From Hydrogenophaga sp. (GTDB taxonomy: Bacteria; Pseudomonadota; Gammaproteobacteria; Burkholderiales; Burkholderiaceae_C): a DNA stretch of 9,299 nucleotides. The notes beneath the pieces were generated by a model. The model searched no databases. It saw only the letters and a program-made list of their open reading frames with translations, and was not told where the DNA came from. The stretch covers positions 1 through 9,299 of the forward strand of contig JAUXXN010000357.1 in NCBI GenBank assembly GCA_030684755.1, in the 5' to 3' direction. How positions within the stretch are numbered: position 1 is the first letter of the stretch; each line of letters begins with the position of its first letter. The position numbers were made by a program, and so were the translations under genes. Positions 6,005 to 9,299 of this stretch are shown here, piece by piece.

Positions 6005-7714
6005 ATGGCAGCCACCCACGAAGTCTTCAACCAGCCCGCGCCGCTGGTCGATGTGAACCTTTTTGCCAGCAACCAGCCGCTGCAGGCGGCGCTGGCCTTC
6101 AATGCGCCCACGCTGAACACGGCCCACCTGCACGCCCTGGGCCAGCAGGTGGGCAGCGCCGAGATGCAGACCCATGCGCGCTTGGCCAACGTGTTCACGC
6201 CGCAGCTTAAAAGCCACAGCCGCTTCGGCCACCGCATCGACCAAGTGGAATTTCACCCGAGCTACCACGCGCTGATGACGGCGGCCACGATGGCGGGTTT
6301 GCACGGCACGCCCTGGGCACAAACCCGCCGCGACGCCGGGCCGCCCCAAGGCGCGGCAGCCACCTCGGGGGGCAGCGAACCACACGACGTGGGGAGCGTG
6401 GGGGCTCACACCCTCCGTGCCGCCGGTTTCATGCTCTTCACCGAGCTGGAACCGTCCATCCTCTGTCCCATCTCCATGACCTACGCGGTCACGCCCGCGT
6501 TGCAGGGCAACCCCGCCATCTACCGCGACTGGGCGCCGCAACTCACCAGCCGCGCCTACGACCCGACCTTGAAGCCATGGAAAGACAAACCGGGCGTGAC
6601 CATGGGCATGGGCATGACCGAGAAGCAGGGCGGCTCGGACGTGCGGGCCAACACCACGCAGGCCGTGCCCGATGGGTCGGACGGTTGGGGACAGCGCTTC
6701 AGCGTCACCGGCCACAAGTGGTTCTTTTCGGCGCCCATGTGCGACGCTTTTTTGATCTTGGCGCAAACACCGGCGGGTCTGAGCTGCCTGTTTCTGCCCC
6801 GCGTTTTACCCGATGGTTCGCTCAACGAGCTGCACATTCAGCGCCTGAAAGACAAGCTGGGCAACAAGGCCAACGCCAGTTCCGAAGTGGAATTCACCGG
6901 CGCCACCGCCTGGCTGGTGGGCGAAGAAGGCCGGGGCGTGCCGCAGATTCTGGCCATGGGCACACTGACGCGGCTCGACTGCGCGCTGGGCACCAGCGGG
7001 CTCATGCGCCACGCGCTGTCGATCGCGCTCAACCACACGGCGCAGCGCAGCGCTTTTGGCAAAAAACTGATCGACCAGCCGCTGATGAAAAACGTACTGG
7101 CCGACCTCGCGCTGGAATCGGAAGCGGCCACCGCGCTCTCGCTGCGCCTGGCCCGCAGCTTTGACCAACCAGGCGATGCCCACGAACAGGCCATGCAACG
7201 CCTGCTCACGCCGGTGGCCAAGTTCTGGATCTGCAAACGCGGCAGCCACTTTGCGCAAGAAGCCATGGAGAGCCTGGGCGGCAACGGCTACGTGGAAGAG
7301 GGCGGCGAAGGCACAATGGCGCGCATTTACCGCGAAATGCCGCTCAACAGCATCTGGGAAGGCGCGGGCAACATCATGGCGCTGGACCTTCTAAGGGCTC
7401 TGCGCAAGGCCGACGCCGCCGCAGCACTGGCCCACGAACTGGCCCCCGCCAAGGGCATGCATCCCGCGCTGGACCACATGGCCGCCAGCCTGCCCACCCG
7501 GGTGGAGCTGATGGCCACCGAAATGGAAGCCCGCCGCCTGGCGCAAGACGTGGCCCTGGCCGTGCAGGCCGCGCTGCTGGCGCAAACCGCCCCCGCCGCC
7601 GTGTTCAGCGCCTTTTGCGATTCGCGCCTGGCGGGCCACTGGGGCCACAGCTTCGGCTCGCTGGGCGCGGGGGTGGACTTTGATGCCATCATCGCCCGCG
7701 CCATGCCCACCTGA
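6005..7714 (+). CDS. aidB: AidB-type acyl-CoA dehydrogenase
   Basis: A 569-residue flavoprotein of the acyl-CoA dehydrogenase superfamily, closest in pattern to AidB / the bacterial 'isovaleryl-CoA dehydrogenase' group (E. coli AidB has 541 residues). The N-terminus THEVFNQPAPLVDVNLF is typical. Next come the helical domain with RFGHRIDQVEFHPSYH, then CPISMTYAVTPAL. The central beta domain has MGMTEKQGGSDVRANTT and GHKWFFSAPMCDAFLILAQ (FAD/substrate contacts), followed by RLKDKLGNKANASSEVEF. The C-terminal domain has RSAFGKKLIDQPLMKN, ESLGGNGYVEE and NSIWEGAGN, with Glu452 at the usual catalytic-base position. The family oxidises acyl-CoA thioesters or, for AidB, binds DNA and limits alkylation damage; which applies here cannot be told from sequence. 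Oddly, a Gly/Ala/Pro-rich stretch at about residues 107-133 interrupts the otherwise conserved passage into LRAAGF (see the repeat entry). First gene of the downstream plus-strand group. Confidence 0.92.
   Translation: MAATHEVFNQPAPLVDVNLFASNQPLQAALAFNAPTLNTAHLHALGQQVGSAEMQTHARLANVFTPQLKSHSRFGHRIDQVEFHPSYHALMTAATMAGLHGTPWAQTRRDAGPPQGAAATSGGSEPHDVGSVGAHTLRAAGFMLFTELEPSILCPISMTYAVTPALQGNPAIYRDWAPQLTSRAYDPTLKPWKDKPGVTMGMGMTEKQGGSDVRANTTQAVPDGSDGWGQRFSVTGHKWFFSAPMCDAFLILAQTPAGLSCLFLPRVLPDGSLNELHIQRLKDKLGNKANASSEVEFTGATAWLVGEEGRGVPQILAMGTLTRLDCALGTSGLMRHALSIALNHTAQRSAFGKKLIDQPLMKNVLADLALESEAATALSLRLARSFDQPGDAHEQAMQRLLTPVAKFWICKRGSHFAQEAMESLGGNGYVEEGGEGTMARIYREMPLNSIWEGAGNIMALDLLRALRKADAAAALAHELAPAKGMHPALDHMAASLPTRVELMATEMEARRLAQDVALAVQAALLAQTAPAAVFSAFCDSRLAGHWGHSFGSLGAGVDFDAIIARAMPT
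6336..6406. repeat. GC-rich hairpin element inserted in frame within the acyl-CoA dehydrogenase gene
   Basis: The segment differs from the surrounding coding sequence. GCCGCCCC (6340-6347) pairs with GGGGCAGC (6369-6376) with one mismatch, and AGG (6349-6351) pairs with CCT (6363-6365). A second small palindrome, CCAC-N5-GTGG (6380-6392), follows, and the block ends in GCGTGGGGGCT. From memory this layout (CCTCGGGGGGCAGCG, a small palindrome, then GCGTGGGGGC) resembles a short dispersed intergenic repeat common in Comamonadaceae genomes; I cannot confirm the copy number. In frame it encodes a low-complexity Gly/Ala/Ser/Pro insert of roughly 25 residues without stop codons. The exact ends are uncertain. 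Confidence 0.5.
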
Positions 7715-7726
7715 ACCTTCAACGCC

Positions 7727-7747
7727 CACCGAACACCGAACACCGCA
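7727..7747 (+). repeat. Three tandem 7-bp repeats in the short gap before the GST gene
   Basis: CACCGAA (7727-7733), CACCGAA (7734-7740) and CACCGCA (7741-7747) stand head to tail just before the ATG at 7755. The resulting leader is C/A-rich and lacks any Shine-Dalgarno. The repeat may be a slippage product; a function is not evident. Confidence 0.55.
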
Positions 7748-7754
7748 CCCCACC

Positions 7755-8690
7755 ATGCCCGACCTCATTCTTCACCACTACCCCAGCTCGCCCTTTTCAG
7801 AAAAAGTGCGCCTCATCCTGGGCCACAAGCAGCTGGCCTGGCAGAGCGTGGTGATTCCGCGCACCATGCCCAAGCCCGACGTGCTGGCCCTCACCGGCGG
7901 TTACCGCCGCACGCCGTTTCTGCAAATCGGGGCCGATGTGTACTGCGACACCGCGCTGATCTGCGATGTGCTCGAACACCGCCAGCCCACCCCCACGCTC
8001 TACCCCGAACACCACAAAGGCCTGGCCCGCGTGCTGGCGCAGTGGGCCGACAGCACCCTGTTCTGGGCCGCCATGGGCCACAACCTCAGCCCCACGGGGG
8101 CGGCCGCCCTGTTTGCCGGGCAGCCCCCCGAAGCCGCCCAGGCCTTTGCCGCTGACCGGGGCGCCATGCGCGCCGGCATGACCAGCCTGCGCCCCGGCGA
8201 CGCCACCGCCGCCTACAAAAGCTACCTGCGCCGCCTGGCCAACATGCTGGAAGACGCGCCCTTTTTGCTGGGCGCGGCTCCCTGCGTGGCCGACTTCGCC
8301 GCCTACCACCCGCTGTGGTTCAGCCGCGTCGTCAACCCTGCCATGGCCGGCATTCTGGACGCCACCCCCGCCGTGCTCGCCTGGATGGACCGCATGGCCG
8401 CCATCGGCCACGGCTCATTCAGCAAGCTCAGCTCGGCAGACGCCATTGCCATCGCCGCCGCAGCCCAGCCAGCGCCCCTGGGCGACGATGTTTTTCAGGA
8501 CGAACACGGTATTGCGCTGGGCAGCCGCGTCACCGTGGCCGCCGAAGCCTTTGGCCAAGAGCCCACCGAAGGCATCTTGCGCGCCGCCACCCGCACCCGC
8601 TACACGCTGGAGCGCACCGACGAGCGCGCGGGCACCCTGCATGTGCACTTTCCGCGCATCGGCTTCGTGTTGCGGGCAGTGCGCGCTTGA
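7755..8690 (+). CDS. Glutathione S-transferase family protein with C-terminal extension
   Basis: A 311-residue cytoplasmic protein. Residues about 1-80 are a thioredoxin-fold GST N-domain: LILHHYPSSPFSEKVRLIL, where the SPFSEK turn supplies the catalytic Ser/Tyr-type position, then GGYRRTPFLQIGADVYCDTALI, where R-T-P is the cis-Pro loop and DTALI replaces the usual glutathione-contacting ES(L)AI. Residues about 90-215 are the helical C-domain, with APCVADFAAYHPLW as the family's conserved 'xxxADF' N-capping motif. The last 80 or so residues (from about 230) extend beyond an ordinary GST of 200-230 residues and include GSRVTVAAEAFGQEPTEGIL and ERAGTLHVHFPRIGFVL. I recall this tail from other betaproteobacterial GSTs, but I know no function for it. 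The frame is open back to 7680 inside the dehydrogenase gene, but the Trx-fold start at 7755 is the natural one. It lies 40 bp after the dehydrogenase stop, so co-transcription is likely. The substrate is unknown. Confidence 0.9.
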   Translation: MPDLILHHYPSSPFSEKVRLILGHKQLAWQSVVIPRTMPKPDVLALTGGYRRTPFLQIGADVYCDTALICDVLEHRQPTPTLYPEHHKGLARVLAQWADSTLFWAAMGHNLSPTGAAALFAGQPPEAAQAFAADRGAMRAGMTSLRPGDATAAYKSYLRRLANMLEDAPFLLGAAPCVADFAAYHPLWFSRVVNPAMAGILDATPAVLAWMDRMAAIGHGSFSKLSSADAIAIAAAAQPAPLGDDVFQDEHGIALGSRVTVAAEAFGQEPTEGILRAATRTRYTLERTDERAGTLHVHFPRIGFVLRAVRA

Positions 8691-9175
8691 ACCCGACCGC
8701 TTTGAACCCCGCCGTTGCTCCCCCGCTGGCTTGGCGCTGCCTGCCGTTTGACGCCTTGCTGCCGCGCACGCTCTACGCCCTGCTGCAACTGCGCAGCGCC
8801 GTGTTTGTGGTCGAACAAACCTGCGCGTTTCAAGACCTGGACGGCGCCGACCGCGCTTGCATGCACCTGCTGGGCGAACACCCAGGCCACGAACCCGCAT
8901 TGCTGGCCTACACCCGCCTGGTGCCCGCAGGCCTCAAATACCCCGAAGCCAGCATTGGCCGCGTGGTCACCGCGCCCGCCACACGCGGCACCGGCCTGGG
9001 CCATGTGCTCATGGCCGAGTCCGTGCGTTGCCTGCACAGCCTGTGGGGCGTGCAGCCCATCCGCATTGGCGCGCAGGCGCATCTGCAAAGCTTTTACCGC
9101 CAACACGGCTTTGAAGCCGTGGGCGCGCTGTACGACGAAGACGGTATTGCGCACACCGAGATGCTGCGCCTTTGA
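8687..9175 (+). CDS. elaA: ElaA-type GNAT N-acetyltransferase
   Basis: A protein of about 162 residues matching the ElaA branch of the GNAT acetyltransferases, which transfer acetyl from acetyl-CoA to an amine; the physiological substrate of ElaA is not established. Signature segments are LYALLQLRSAVFVVEQTCAFQDLDG (residues about 28-52), the acetyl-CoA-binding motif A IGRVVTAPATRGTGLGHVLM with the RGTGLG loop, and the closing IGAQAHLQSFYRQHGFEAVG...YDEDGIAHTEMLRL, all very close in pattern to E. coli ElaA. The start is uncertain: there is no ATG in frame before the conserved region, which leaves TTG at 8687, whose last two bases overlap the GST stop (TTGA), or TTG at 8702. The overlap would allow translational coupling with the GST gene. 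The frame is open upstream to a GTG at 8315, inside the GST gene, but that extension has no family resemblance. Confidence 0.88.
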   Translation: MNPTALNPAVAPPLAWRCLPFDALLPRTLYALLQLRSAVFVVEQTCAFQDLDGADRACMHLLGEHPGHEPALLAYTRLVPAGLKYPEASIGRVVTAPATRGTGLGHVLMAESVRCLHSLWGVQPIRIGAQAHLQSFYRQHGFEAVGALYDEDGIAHTEMLRL

Positions 9176-9186
9176 CAACAACCCCC

Positions 9187-9191
9187 AGGAG
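9187..9191 (+). promoter_or_regulatory. Ribosome binding site for the SDR gene
   Basis: AGGAG lies 7 bases before the ATG at 9199, the best Shine-Dalgarno in the window. It supports that start for the partial dehydrogenase gene. Confidence 0.8.
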
Positions 9192-9198
9192 ACAACAC

Positions 9199-9299
9199 AT
9201 GATCGACAACTTCCAACACAAAACCGCAGTGCTCACCGGCGCCGGCTCGGGCTTCGGCCTGGAATGCGCCCGCATCGGCGCCAGCCTGGGCATGAACCT
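9199..9299 (+). CDS. Short-chain dehydrogenase/reductase, 5' part only
   Basis: Only the first 33 codons are present before the window ends. After a short lead comes a beta strand (KTAVLTGAG), then the NAD(P)-binding glycine motif TGAGSGFG (residues 13-20), which fits the classical SDR pattern TGxxxGxG, then the start of helix alpha-B (GLECARIGASLG). The family carries out NAD(P)-dependent oxidation or reduction of alcohols and ketones in the cytoplasm. The catalytic Ser/Tyr/Lys and all specificity regions are outside the window, so no substrate can be given. It follows the elaA stop by 23 bp and probably belongs to the same transcription unit. Confidence 0.85.
   Translation, partial: MIDNFQHKTAVLTGAGSGFGLECARIGASLGMN

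Noticed and set aside
7680..7754. Upstream start for the GST gene inside the dehydrogenase gene
   Set aside because: It adds a Pro/Thr-rich 25-residue tail unlike any GST; the ATG at 7755 opens directly into the thioredoxin-fold strand.
8091..8135. GC-rich inverted patches in the GST gene resembling the hairpin repeat at 6336-6406
   Set aside because: The G- and C-runs here encode conserved-looking GST residues and lack the remaining parts of the element, so they are codon bias, not a second copy.
8315..8686. Long GTG-initiated frame leading into elaA
   Set aside because: This part overlaps the GST coding sequence in another frame and translates to Arg/His-rich low-quality sequence; only the part from about 8687 resembles ElaA.

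Overview
The window is high-GC DNA (strong G/C bias at third codon positions, hence very long antisense shadow frames) with protein families typical of Betaproteobacteria. The best guess is Burkholderiales/Comamonadaceae (Acidovorax, Hydrogenophaga or Variovorax type). This rests on remembered family resemblance, not on a search. No rRNA, tRNA, CRISPR array, insertion sequence or phage gene is visible.

Layout. (1) 1-483, plus strand: the 3' end of a zinc-free MDR-family NADPH oxidoreductase, closed by a clear intrinsic terminator (496-524). (2) 523-4275, minus strand: a compact three-gene TRAP transporter operon, transcribed as TatT-like helical-repeat lipoprotein, then periplasmic binding protein, then fused small+large permease. 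This composition and order is that of the 'TPAT' (TPR-protein-associated TRAP transporter) class described in Treponema pallidum. (3) 4399-5883, plus strand: a PhoD-family phosphodiesterase/alkaline phosphatase that lacks its secretion signal and the first part of its N-terminal domain; the missing coding sequence is not upstream, where the divergent transporter gene begins. (4) 6005-9299, plus strand: AidB-type acyl-CoA dehydrogenase, GST-family protein with a C-terminal extension, ElaA-type GNAT acetyltransferase, and the start of a short-chain dehydrogenase. Close spacing suggests one transcription unit. The oxidoreductases would fit acyl-CoA/lipid or detoxification metabolism, but no pathway is fixed by the window.

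Points worth a second look: the TRAP binding protein has Phe where acid-binding TRAP receptors have their carboxylate-clamping Arg; the phoD gene is 5'-truncated at a seam with the transporter operon; an 11-bp-period TGTCAC/CGTCAC repeat resembling a Pho box lies in front of the transporter operon; and a small GC-rich, hairpin-forming sequence resembling a dispersed intergenic repeat sits in frame inside the acyl-CoA dehydrogenase. I do not see a wholly new multi-gene system. The TPAT operon with its altered ligand site is the closest thing to a poorly described one.
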